The notes beneath the pieces were generated by a model. That model saw only the letters and a program-made list of their open reading frames with translations. It was not told where the DNA came from and ran no database searches. A program made the translations under genes and the position numbers. From Phenylobacterium sp. (lineage in GTDB: Bacteria; Pseudomonadota; Alphaproteobacteria; Caulobacterales; Caulobacteraceae), in the NCBI RefSeq assembly GCF_016793285.1, contig NZ_JAEUMO010000010.1, positions 1 through 64,000 of the forward strand: a DNA stretch of 64,000 nt. Direction: 5' to 3'. Shown here in pieces: positions 1 to 11,521 of the stretch (its first letter is position 1; the number at the start of each line of letters is the position of its first letter).

Positions 1-972
1 GACTGGAGCGCGCTGACCGGCACCTTCGGCATCGACTGGAAGCCGGATCCCGACACCCTGATGTACGCAAAGTACTCGCGCGGCTACAAGGCCGGCGGCT
101 TCGACTCGGGAACGACCACGCTCCAGACCTTCGTCACCACCGAGAAGGAGACGATCGACGCCTACGAGGTCGGCCTGAAGAAGACCTTCGGCGGCCGCCT
201 GCAGACCAACGTCTCGGCCTTCTATTACGACTACCAGGACATCCAGATCCCGCTGTCGTTCTTCAACGAGACGGTCGGCGCCAACCAGACCCGGTTCGTC
301 AACGTGCCGAAAGCCGAGAACTACGGTCTGGAAGTCGAGACGGTGTGGCAGCCGATCGATGGCCTGCAGATCCTGGCGAACTACTCCTACCTGAACGCCA
401 AGATCAAAGAGGGCGTGTTCTCGCCCGATCCGGACGATCCGCTGGCCCTGCTGCCGGGCGCCAGGATCGCGCCGGCGTCGGCCCAGGCGGCCAACGCGTG
501 CATTCCCGGCCGTTCCCCGACCGGAACCGGCGCCGCGGCCTGCTCGCTGCTGGTCAACGTCAACCAGGACATTACGGGCTCCAAGCTCCCGTCCTCGACG
601 CCCCACCGGTTCACGATCAACGCCAACTACACCTGGGAATTCGACGCCGGCCGCCTGTCGGCCTCGACCAGCTACGTGTGGCGCGCGGCGACCTACTACT
701 CGGTGTTCAACACCTACGCCAACCGCGCCAAGTCGTATGGCACCACCGACTTCCGGATGCTGTTCAACGACAAGGACGATCGCTTCACGCTCATCGCCTC
801 GATCAAGAACGTGTTCGACCAGCGCGGCTCGGCGGGGGTCAGCGCCGCGCGGATCAGCAACAACGCGGTGGGCAACAACGTGAACCACCCACTGTTCAAC
901 AAGATCAACGAGACGGTCTCCTACATCCTGCCGCGCACCTACGGCGTGGAACTCCAGTACCGCTTCCGCTGA
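1..972 (+). CDS. TonB-dependent receptor, C-terminal part (5' end outside window)
   Basis: The open frame runs in from the left edge and 323 residues are visible. They look like the last third of an outer-membrane beta-barrel receptor: alternating amphipathic strands, YSRGYKAGGF and YEVGLK near the start (both common in TonB-dependent receptor barrels), a late FTLIASIKNVFDQRG strand-turn, and a terminal strand ending YRFR, typical of Bam-inserted proteins. It should import a ligand across the outer membrane using TonB energy; the substrate cannot be read because plug and TonB box are missing. A hairpin terminator follows 26 bases downstream, so it ends its transcription unit. Confidence 0.9.
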   Translation, partial: DWSALTGTFGIDWKPDPDTLMYAKYSRGYKAGGFDSGTTTLQTFVTTEKETIDAYEVGLKKTFGGRLQTNVSAFYYDYQDIQIPLSFFNETVGANQTRFVNVPKAENYGLEVETVWQPIDGLQILANYSYLNAKIKEGVFSPDPDDPLALLPGARIAPASAQAANACIPGRSPTGTGAAACSLLVNVNQDITGSKLPSSTPHRFTINANYTWEFDAGRLSASTSYVWRAATYYSVFNTYANRAKSYGTTDFRMLFNDKDDRFTLIASIKNVFDQRGSAGVSAARISNNAVGNNVNHPLFNKINETVSYILPRTYGVELQYRFR

Positions 973-998
973 TCGCGCCGCGCATCGGCGCCTGCGAA

Positions 999-1028
999 AC
1001 GCCCCGGCCCGCAGCCGGGGCGTCTTTC
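999..1028 (+). terminator. Intrinsic terminator of the TonB-dependent receptor gene
   Basis: A ten-base stem (ACGCCCCGGC paired with GCCGGGGCGT) closes a five-base loop and is followed by CTTTCGTT. It lies just after the receptor stop codon and before the next gene, as expected for a rho-independent terminator, although the T tract is short. Confidence 0.65.
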
Positions 1029-1142
1029 GTTCCGGGCGCTCCGCCGAACTTTGGTCCTTGAAACATCGCGGCAACAATTCCGCCTCGTTCCATTCCGAAT
1101 AGTGCAGTTCTTACACAACTCACGCGATGGGGACTTCACGGG

Positions 1143-2015
1143 ATGCACGATCACGACCGGGGCCTGATCTTCGATCTCCAGACACTGCGCCGGCGCCGGC
1201 TGCTCGGCCTGATGGCGGCCGGTGGCGGGGCGCTCCTGCTCGACGCGTGCAGCGGCGGCGGAAGCTCGGACACCGCCGCCACGTCCAGTTCGTCGACGAC
1301 GACCACAGGCACGACGGGGACCGGAACCACCGGCACGGGCACAGGCACGACCGGCTCGTCCTCCTGCTCGGCCACGCCCACCGAAACGAACGGCCCCTAC
1401 CCCTCCGACGGCTCGAACATGGCCAACGGCGTGCTCTCCAACAGCCTGACCGCCGCCGGCATCGTGCGCAGCGATATCCGCTCCAGCTTCGGGTCGCTCT
1501 CGGGGACCGCCGCCGGCGTGCCGCTGACGCTCGCCATCAACCTCGTCAACGTGAATGCGTCCTGCGCCGCGCTCGCGGACTATGCGATCTACATCTGGCA
1601 CGCCGACGCCCTGGGGCGCTATTCGCTCTACGACCTGCCCCAGCAGAACTATCTGCGCGGCGTCCAGGCGACCAACGCCAGCGGCCAGGCCACCTTCACC
1701 ACCATCTTCCCGGGCTGCTACGCCGGCCGCTATCCGCACATCCACTTCGAGGTGTTCCGCAGCCTGGCCACGGCGACCAACGTCTCGAACCGCCTGCTCA
1801 CCTCGCAGTTCGCCATGCCGGCCGCCGCATGCAGCGCCGTCTACGCGGACTCGAACTACACCGGCAGCGCCGCCCGTTTCGCCCAGACGACCACCGGCAA
1901 CGACAACGTCTTCGGCGACAACACCGCAGCCCAGATCGCCGCCATGACCCCGGCCCTCACGGGCAGCGTCAGCGCGGGCTACACCGGCTCGGTCACCGTG
2001 GGCCTCACGGTCTAG
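1143..2015 (+). CDS. Exported lipoprotein of the intradiol ring-cleavage dioxygenase fold
   Basis: 290 aa. The N-terminus combines a twin-arginine type stretch (RRRRLLGLMAAGG, about residues 16-28) with a lipobox LLLDAC (Cys36), so it is probably a Tat-exported lipoprotein. A Ser/Thr/Gly spacer (about 40-74) precedes the intradiol dioxygenase C-domain. The likely non-haem Fe(III) ligands are Tyr86 (NGPYP), Tyr193 (GCY), His199 and His201 (PHIHFEVF), matching the family's two-Tyr two-His set. Secreted members of this group are usually annotated only as dioxygenase-like; catechol-type activity is possible but unproven. The gene is monocistronic and converges on the lipoprotein gene at 2023. The start is the first ATG before the RR motif. 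Confidence 0.8.
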   Translation: MHDHDRGLIFDLQTLRRRRLLGLMAAGGGALLLDACSGGGSSDTAATSSSSTTTTGTTGTGTTGTGTGTTGSSSCSATPTETNGPYPSDGSNMANGVLSNSLTAAGIVRSDIRSSFGSLSGTAAGVPLTLAINLVNVNASCAALADYAIYIWHADALGRYSLYDLPQQNYLRGVQATNASGQATFTTIFPGCYAGRYPHIHFEVFRSLATATNVSNRLLTSQFAMPAAACSAVYADSNYTGSAARFAQTTTGNDNVFGDNTAAQIAAMTPALTGSVSAGYTGSVTVGLTV

Positions 2016-2022
2016 CTGGGCT

Positions 2023-2373
2023 CTAGCGGCAGCTCGCGACCACCGCCTCCAACTGCTCCAGCCGCTTCTCGCGCAGGATACGGCCCGCGGCCAGCAACTG
2101 GTAGCGGTCGGCCGCGCCCGCGGCGGCGCGCAGGGCCGCGTCGGTGTCGGGATAGCGCGGGGCCGGCGGCAGGGTCCGGGGCACGCAGTTCCTCGTGACC
2201 GGCGCGGGCGGCGGCGGCGCGGGCCGGGGCGAGGTCACCGCCGGCGCCGGTGGCGGCGGCGCAGGAGCCGCCGGGATGTCCAGCACCCTGGGCTTCCCCC
2301 GCGTCGTCCCGCAGGCGCTGAGCGCCAGCGCCGCGCCGGCGGCCAGCAGGGCGATCCGCACGCGCCGGCTCAT
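2023..2373 (-). CDS. Small proline-rich lipoprotein (outer-membrane spanin-like)
   Basis: 116 aa. A signal peptide ends in lipobox ALSACG (Cys about 21), then comes a proline-rich stretch (IPAAPAPPPPAPA and PRPAPPPPAPV) and a short helical C-terminus with two Cys. It overlaps the upstream gene by four bases (ATGA), so the two are translationally coupled. A small membrane-anchored protein followed by an overlapping Pro-rich lipoprotein is the Rz/Rz1 spanin arrangement of phage lysis cassettes. No phage genes are adjacent, so this may be a domesticated pair or merely a look-alike. It is longer than lambda Rz1 (60 aa). Confidence 0.6.
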   Translation of the reverse strand: MSRRVRIALLAAGAALALSACGTTRGKPRVLDIPAAPAPPPPAPAVTSPRPAPPPPAPVTRNCVPRTLPPAPRYPDTDAALRAAAGAADRYQLLAAGRILREKRLEQLEAVVASCR

Positions 2374-2738
2374 TTCTTCTTCAGGTTCGACAGCACGGCC
2401 CGGTCGGCGCTCTCCATCCGGGCGCAGGCGTCGATCCCCTCCGGACGCCGTTCCAGCAGTCGCCGCGCGCCATCGGGGGTCGCAGCCGCCACATAGTCCG
2501 ACGTGGCGACCTGCCGCGCCGCGCCGGCCGCGTGGCAGGCGGCGAGTTCGTTGCGCAGGTCTCCCTGCGCCTTGTCGGAGGCCTGGGTGAGGTCGGCGAT
2601 GCGGCGCTCGTAGCCGGCCTTCTCGGCCTTCCAGGTCGAGGCCGAGACGCCGTAGCCGACGGCCAGCGTAAAGGCGATGGCCGTCGCGATCGGCCCCGTC
2701 ACCGGGCTCATCAACGCCTGTCTCAGTCCTGCCAGCAT
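2370..2738 (-). CDS. Small inner-membrane protein with periplasmic helical domain (Rz-like)
   Basis: 122 aa. One transmembrane segment (about residues 12-33, PVTGPIATAIAFTLAVGYG) is followed by a charged heptad-like periplasmic helix (about 37-70) and a basic C-terminus. A strong GGAGG five bases before the ATG fixes the start. Size, topology and the four-base overlap with the downstream Pro-rich lipoprotein resemble an inner-membrane spanin. No sequence signature is diagnostic, so the function is inferred from architecture only. It lies downstream of the SPOR-domain gene on the same strand, about 115 bases away. Confidence 0.6.
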   Translation of the reverse strand: MLAGLRQALMSPVTGPIATAIAFTLAVGYGVSASTWKAEKAGYERRIADLTQASDKAQGDLRNELAACHAAGAARQVATSDYVAAATPDGARRLLERRPEGIDACARMESADRAVLSNLKKK

Positions 2739-2854
2739 CGCTCCTCCCTAACCCGAAGGGCTTGAGGCGGGCTTAAACGGCGCCGCTGTGGCCATTTCAC
2801 GACCTCCGCGGTCGGCGAGGTCGGGGCGCAGCCCCGCGGCGACCGGGTCGCGCG

Positions 2855-3814
2855 TCAGCCGGATTTTCCGGCCCGCACGAGGCAGGCGCGGCCCGCCGCC
2901 TTCAGTTCGGCGCAGAACCGGTTGGCGTCGGCGCTGTCCCCGAAGCCACCGACGACGGCGCGGAACCAGGTCCTGCCTCCGACTTCGGCCTTCTCGACCC
3001 ACGTCGCGCGACCGCCGATCCGCGAGCCCAGGGCCCGCAGCAGCCCTCGGGCGTCGGCGTCGGACGTCACCGAGCCGATCTGGGCCACGGGCCCTCCGGT
3101 CCGTTTCGCCGCCGTTGCGGACTGGGCGGTCACGGACTGGGCGGTCACGGGCGGAGTGGCCGCGGGCTTCGGGACGGCCGGCTTCGGGTCCGCCTTGGCG
3201 GGCGCGGGCCTGGCGGACGCTTTTGGCGGCTCCGCGGCGCCGGCGGCAGGCGCGGGAGCGGGGGCGGAAGCGGGCGCAGCCGTCGCCATCGCGCCGTCCG
3301 CCTGGACCACCTTCATCGACCTGGTCTGGAACGGCCCCTGGAACCCGGCATCGCAGGCGGCGCGCCACGCGAAGTCCAGCGCCGTCCCGGCCTCCGGAAC
3401 CCGCCATTCCGTATCGGCCTCGCGCAGGATGCGCCGCTCACCCAGCAGGTTGCGCTGCGGATAGCCCGTCGTCTCTCCCAGCCGCACGCGGTGGCCGGGG
3501 CAATCGGCGTTCAGCGACACGTGCCACGAGAGCGAGCCCGTGCGGGCATAGGTCTCGGGCGCGAGCGCCTCGGCGCGGATCACCACGCGCGGGCCCTGCC
3601 CGCCGCCGGCCGGAAAGGTGGAGACTACGGAGGTAATCGACTGCGGCGTCACGGCCACCACGCGCTCGGGCAGGATGTCCGTTTCGCGCTGCAGCCAGGA
3701 CAGCAGGGGGCCGCGGTCGAGCGACGGCGGGAAACTCGCCTGCTCCTGCGCCACCGCGCCCGAAACCGCCATGAGCCCCATTGCCACCGCAACGCCGGCG
3801 CTCGCCCGCATCAT
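2855..3814 (-). CDS. Secreted SPOR-domain protein
   Basis: 319 aa from the ATG at 3814, chosen because GGGGG lies about eight bases upstream; an in-frame GTG exists at 3832. A signal peptide ends near AVAQ. An unrecognised globular region with several Cys follows (to about residue 165), then an Ala/Pro/Lys-rich linker containing a short tandem repeat (VTAQS units), then a C-terminal SPOR-like domain from VAQIGSV to CLVRAG with the typical FRAVVGGF strand. SPOR domains bind denuded septal glycan strands, so a role in envelope or division is likely. The N-terminal region is of unknown function. Confidence 0.75.
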   Translation of the reverse strand: MMRASAGVAVAMGLMAVSGAVAQEQASFPPSLDRGPLLSWLQRETDILPERVVAVTPQSITSVVSTFPAGGGQGPRVVIRAEALAPETYARTGSLSWHVSLNADCPGHRVRLGETTGYPQRNLLGERRILREADTEWRVPEAGTALDFAWRAACDAGFQGPFQTRSMKVVQADGAMATAAPASAPAPAPAAGAAEPPKASARPAPAKADPKPAVPKPAATPPVTAQSVTAQSATAAKRTGGPVAQIGSVTSDADARGLLRALGSRIGGRATWVEKAEVGGRTWFRAVVGGFGDSADANRFCAELKAAGRACLVRAGKSG

Positions 3815-4029
3815 CCCTAACCCCCGAAGCACTCGATTCCCCGAAACTCGTCGTCAAAGCCTGTCCGCGCAAGCGTCGCGTCGCCGCGGACACTTCGGAT
3901 ATCGTCGTTCGTCCCACTACAGCCTGCGCCGTGCGAAAAATGACATGAGACCCAAAATGAGTAGGTTCTTGGCAAGGTTGACGGGGCATTCTGCGGGCCG
4001 ACCTCGAATCTTCTGATTCTCGGTAACAG

Positions 4030-5232
4030 TTGCACTGCACTCTAAGGTGGTATCGCCCACTTGGCCCCTCCCCAGCGGCCCGGCGGACGGGGGAGCGTTC
4101 GGAGTTGGGAAAAGCGTCGGATCGGACTTATCGGAGTCTGCGGGGTCTCGAAAAGACCGCGTCGACCAGCCGTGTCCTGAATCTGGCCGCGCTTTCCACC
4201 CGCAACGCCGGCAATCCCGAGCATGAGAAGAATCCCTTCTTCGTCGCCCAGACGCTGAACGGCGCGGTGATCGTGCGCCACCGGCTGCGCGACCAGGAGC
4301 GCGAATCGTTCGACCGCGTCCGCTACACGGCCACCAAGCTCATCATCCCGTTCGAGCGCTCGGACCTGGGCCTCGGCGGGCGCTCCCTGTTCGTCACCGA
4401 GCGCGGCTGGATGGACGTGTTCGAGGAGCTTCGCGGCGACCTTCCCGACCTGCCGCGCGACATCGCCGTGCTCGAGGCCATCGACGAGTTGCCGTCGCTC
4501 GACCCGTTCCTGCTGCGCGAGCACATGAAGCGGCGGGGCTTCGACATCAGTCCCAGCCACTTCGAGATCTCCGCCCCGGACCTGGCCCGCATGCAGCGCT
4601 TCGTGGGCTCCGAGATCGCCAAGCTCATCGAGCTGGCCTATCGCGACGCGGATGGCCAGGAGGGCAACATCAGCCGGCTCGTCGAGGCCCTGCTGTCCTC
4701 GCGCACCGACGAGCGCCTGGAGCCGCTGCGGCTGACGCTTCGGCTGGAGAAGGAGAACTACAAGGAGGGGATCTTCGCCTGGAAGGGCTTCCTCTATTAC
4801 AAGTGGGTGCTGAACACCCTCTGGGGGAACCTGCGCGAGGTGTTCGCCGAACTCGGCCGCGTGAAGGTGATCGGGCCGCTCGACACCGAGACCCGTCGCG
4901 AGCTGGAGGAGCTCAAGCAGCGCCTGCGCCAGAAGATGGAGCGGCAGGTGAAGATGGTGATGGGCCACCTGGGCGTCTACGACGAGGTTTTCCAGCAGCT
5001 CACCGTAGAGGGCAACGCGCTGGCGTTCCGCGACTTCCTGCTGAAGTCGCCCGAGATGTTCCTGCAACTGGGCGACGGCTGCGGTCTCGTCAGCCACATC
5101 GCCACCTACTGGCGCTACCAGTTCCAGCGCGGCAAGCCGCTCGCCGCCAACGTCATGCAACTGATGGACACCCTGCAGGACTTCGAAGCCAGCCTCGGTT
5201 CCGACGAACACGAAGCCCCGAAGGCGGCGTAG
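4030..5232 (+). CDS. Conserved-looking cytoplasmic protein of unknown function
   Basis: I do not recognise this family. The 400-aa frame has strong coding character from about 4170 on; the first 25-45 codons may not be translated, and a TTG at 4105 is an alternative start. The protein is acidic to neutral and mostly helical, with no signal peptide or membrane segment. A central part rich in Arg/Glu helices (ETRRELEELKQRLRQKMERQ) suggests a coiled coil near residues 280-300, and several aromatic clusters (WKGFLYYKW, ATYWRYQFQ) are notable. It is transcribed divergently from the SPOR gene and converges on the HWE kinase gene. Confidence 0.7.
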   Translation: MHCTLRWYRPLGPSPAARRTGERSELGKASDRTYRSLRGLEKTASTSRVLNLAALSTRNAGNPEHEKNPFFVAQTLNGAVIVRHRLRDQERESFDRVRYTATKLIIPFERSDLGLGGRSLFVTERGWMDVFEELRGDLPDLPRDIAVLEAIDELPSLDPFLLREHMKRRGFDISPSHFEISAPDLARMQRFVGSEIAKLIELAYRDADGQEGNISRLVEALLSSRTDERLEPLRLTLRLEKENYKEGIFAWKGFLYYKWVLNTLWGNLREVFAELGRVKVIGPLDTETRRELEELKQRLRQKMERQVKMVMGHLGVYDEVFQQLTVEGNALAFRDFLLKSPEMFLQLGDGCGLVSHIATYWRYQFQRGKPLAANVMQLMDTLQDFEASLGSDEHEAPKAA

Positions 5233-5260
5233 GCGGCGCCATCCGCTCCGACCGGGAGCG

Positions 5261-6589
5261 TCAGCCCAGCGTCGCCTCGACCTCGCAGACCAGGCCTTCG
5301 GGCGCGAAGCTCAGCCGCACGGAGCCGCGCAGCTCCTCGGCCAGTCCCTGCTCGAGCAGCCGAGCGCCGAAGCCGCGTTGCGCGGGCTTCCGCACCGGCG
5401 GCCCGCCGCTCTCGCGCCAGGTGAGATGCAGCCTTCCGGCCTCGGCGGTCCAGGTCACGTCCACCCGGCCGCCGGCGGACGACAGCGCCCCGTACTTCAC
5501 CGCGTTCGTCGCCAGCTCGTGCATGGCGAGTCCCACCGCAACCGCCGCCTTGGGATCGAGGTCGACCGCCGGCCCATCGGCCACGATGCGCCCGTCGTGG
5601 TGGGGCGCCACGGCCTCCGCGATGATCTGCGCGATCGGGCCGGCTTCCCAGTTCTGGCGCGTCAGCACGTCGTGCGCCGAGGCCAGAGCCCTGAGCCGGC
5701 CCTCGAACGCCTCGGTCGCCGATCTCGGCGCGCCCGCCGACCGGAACGACTGCCACGCGATCCCCTGCACGATGGCCAGCGTGTTCTTCACGCGATGGTT
5801 CAGCTCGTTGATCAGCAGGCGCTGGTGCGTCTCGGCCTTCTTGCGTTCGGTGATGTCGACGTTGGCGCCGACCATCCTCCGCGGCTGTCCGTCGGCGTCG
5901 AAGACGAAACGCGCCGCGCCCTCGATCCAGCGCACCTCGCCGTCGGGGCGGGTCAGCCGGAACTCGTACGCGACGAGGTCCTTGCCCGCCGCCAGGGCCG
6001 CCGTCGTTTCGGCTCTCATGCGCGCCAGGTCCTCGGGAACCACGCGCTGGCGGAAATGTTCGGTGTGGCCGTCGAACGAGCCGCGCGGGATGCCGAAGAT
6101 GTCCTCCATCTCGCCGTTCCACACGGACTTCCCGGAGCGCAGGCGCCAGTCGAAGATGCCGACCTTGTGCGCGCCCACCGCCAGGTCCAGGCGCCGTTCG
6201 CTCTCGCGCACGGCCCGCTCGGCTTCGGTGCGCTCGGTCACGTCGTCGATGGCCACGCCCACGCCCAGTTCGCCCAGCGCCGAGATCCGGATGTCGACCA
6301 TCCGGCGCTCGCGAAGCGCCGAGGGCGCGGTCAGCCGCCCCGGCTCGCCGCTGTCCATGGCGCGCTCCAGCATCGCCAGGAACGCGGTGCCGGCGCCCTG
6401 CGGGTAGATGTCGTGAAAGCGCTTCCCCAGCATCTCGGCGCGCGCGAAGCCGAAGAACTCCTCGGCCCGCCGGTTGAAGGCCCAGAAGCGCCAGTCTCGG
6501 TCGATCGCGTAGTAGACGTCGCTGATGCCGTCCAGGACCGCGCTCAGGCGATCGTCCGGCCCGGACGGCGGTGGCGGTTTCTTCCGCAA
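5261..6589 (-). CDS. PAS-PAS HWE-family sensor histidine kinase
   Basis: 442 aa, soluble. Two PAS domains (about 14-120 and 133-250, each ending in a D(V/I)TER linker) precede the kinase core. The phospho-acceptor is His265 in NELNHRVKNTLA; the N box is HELATNAVKYG (357-367), and WRE (391-393) is the W-x-E signature that separates HWE kinases from ordinary HisKA kinases. Such kinases often feed the alphaproteobacterial general stress response or light/redox responses, but no PhyR/EcfG gene is visible. It lies about 100 bases downstream of a stand-alone receiver gene on the same strand, a plausible partner. Confidence 0.88.
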   Translation of the reverse strand: MRKKPPPPSGPDDRLSAVLDGISDVYYAIDRDWRFWAFNRRAEEFFGFARAEMLGKRFHDIYPQGAGTAFLAMLERAMDSGEPGRLTAPSALRERRMVDIRISALGELGVGVAIDDVTERTEAERAVRESERRLDLAVGAHKVGIFDWRLRSGKSVWNGEMEDIFGIPRGSFDGHTEHFRQRVVPEDLARMRAETTAALAAGKDLVAYEFRLTRPDGEVRWIEGAARFVFDADGQPRRMVGANVDITERKKAETHQRLLINELNHRVKNTLAIVQGIAWQSFRSAGAPRSATEAFEGRLRALASAHDVLTRQNWEAGPIAQIIAEAVAPHHDGRIVADGPAVDLDPKAAVAVGLAMHELATNAVKYGALSSAGGRVDVTWTAEAGRLHLTWRESGGPPVRKPAQRGFGARLLEQGLAEELRGSVRLSFAPEGLVCEVEATLG

Positions 6590-6692
6590 GATCAGGAACT
6601 CCCACGGTCTGGCCCGTGATCTAAGCCAAAGCCGGAGCTCCCGTCACGGCCGAACCCGACCCAGGGCCGTTTCGCCGATCGGCGCCGCCGGC

Positions 6693-7086
6693 CTAGACCC
6701 GGGCCACCGGGCGGGGGCGGGCCAGCAGGCGTCCGACGCGGGCGATCAGCGCCTCGTCCTTGAACGGCTTGGCCAGGTAGTCCCTGGCGCCCAGCCGGAT
6801 CGCCCGGGCCACGTCGTCGCCCGAGTTGCGCGCCGTCAGCACCATCGTCGGGACCTTGTCCGACAGCCCCTGCGCCTTCATGCGCGCCAGCACGCCGAAG
6901 CCGTCCAGCACCGGCATGTTGATGTCCAGCACCATGGCCTCGGGCTTGAAGTCCGCCAGCCGCTCCAGCGCGTCCTGCCCGTTGCGGGACGGGCGTACGT
7001 CGAAGCCCGCCAGCTCCAGTCGGGTCACGATGAGCTCGAGGATGTAGGGCTCGTCGTCCGCCACCAGCACGCGCCTGCGCCGCCCT

Positions 7087-7100
<14 letters not shown>
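6693..7100 (-). CDS. Single-domain response regulator (CheY/DivK type)
   Basis: 135 aa, receiver domain only. Acidic pocket Asp15/Asp16, phospho-acceptor Asp59 (VLDINMP), Thr89 and Lys111 (AKPF) are all present, so it should be phosphorylatable. The start at MPLGEG overlaps the 3' end of the hybrid kinase gene by 14 bases, so the two are co-translated. With no output domain it probably acts as a phosphotransfer intermediate or by protein contact, linking the hybrid kinase to another regulator. Confidence 0.88.
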
Positions 7101-10551
<3,451 letters not shown>

Positions 10552-10859
10552 GGTCACCAGATCGTTCCTCAGGACCGCGGGCTCCCGCCGCGACTGCCCC
10601 GAACGGTAAGGGGAAGGCCTTTCAACGGGGTGAACGCAGCTCGCGCCGCCGCGTCGCCGCCCCGGGCCGGACCGCGGCGGGACGACGCACGATCCGGCGC
10701 TTCTCGCGGGACTCGACGAACGTCGTTCTGGTACGATCCCGGCGCTGGATGCCGAACCCCTGCCCCCCAGGGGCTCCGGTGTGGAGCTGGGGCGGCGTCG
10801 AGCCCGCGCTCGGCGTCGTCCGTCTTCCACTGGCCCTCATGCGGCCCTACTCTTCGCCC

Positions 10860-11339
10860 ATGGCTGTCGCCTTCACCCGCGAGGAAGACTACGAGGCCCA
10901 GGCCGCCGACCTGCCTGACCGGCCGGTCTCGACCCATCCGAACCTCGTCACGCCGCAGGGGCTCGCCGCCATCGAGGCGGAGCTCGCGGCCGCCCGCGCC
11001 GCCTATGCCGCCGCCCAGGCCGAGGGCGGCGTCGCTGCGGACCGCACCGCCATGGCGCGCGCCACCCGCGATCTGCGCTACTGGGGGTCCCGCCGCGCCT
11101 CGGCCCAGCTCACCGCGCCCGACGCGCCCGCCGACACCGTCGCCTTCGGGCGCACGGTCGAGATCGAGCGCGGGGACGGTCGCCGCCAGGCCTGGCGCAT
11201 CGTCGGCGAGGACGAGGCCGACCCCGCCGCCGGATCCGTCTCCTACGTCTCCCCCCTCGCCCGCGCGGTCCTCACCAGGCAGGTCGGCGACGTCGTCACC
11301 GTCGCCGGCGCCGAAGTCGAGATCGTCGCGGTCCGCTGA
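10860..11339 (+). CDS. GreA/GreB-family transcription factor
   Basis: 159 aa, the family's normal length. The N-terminal coiled coil (LVTPQGLAAIEAELAAARAAY onward, about 25-95) and the C-terminal FKBP-like domain (VGEDEADP...SYVSPLARAVL) match transcript-cleavage factors, which enter the RNA polymerase secondary channel and rescue backtracked complexes. Acidic residues at the coiled-coil tip are less clear than in GreA (the tip reads AQAEGGVAADR), so it may be a Gre-like regulator rather than a true cleavage factor. It is divergent from the hybrid kinase gene. Confidence 0.85.
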   Translation: MAVAFTREEDYEAQAADLPDRPVSTHPNLVTPQGLAAIEAELAAARAAYAAAQAEGGVAADRTAMARATRDLRYWGSRRASAQLTAPDAPADTVAFGRTVEIERGDGRRQAWRIVGEDEADPAAGSVSYVSPLARAVLTRQVGDVVTVAGAEVEIVAVR

Positions 11340-11390
11340 GCCCCTTCACTTCGCGCCCGCGTCTGGTCATGGCGCGACATGAAGGGAAGC

Positions 11391-11420
11391 CTGGGTCCCC
11401 GCATTCGCCGGGATGAACGG
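11391..11420. repeat. Short palindromic intergenic repeat (GGGTCC..CCGGGATGA type)
   Basis: This reads CTGGGTCCCCGCATTCGC followed by CGGGATGA and is an imperfect hairpin. The same design (GGGACCC paired with a CCGGGA(C/T)GA arm around GCATTCGC or GAACGC) recurs at 55856-55883, and a longer relative at 46485-46616. These are typical dispersed intergenic repeats of alphaproteobacteria. Confidence 0.6.
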
Positions 11421-11521
11421 TGTGGAGCGTTCGCGTCATTCCGCGATTCCTAAAACCCGTTTCACTTACCCAACGGCGCCGCAGTATCCTTCGTCGAACA
11501 CGTGATGCGGAGAGGAACCCC

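Noticed and set aside
2748..3407. A 219-residue minus-strand frame
   Set aside because: It overlaps the SPOR gene in a shifted frame and is rich in Arg/Gly, so it is a shadow.
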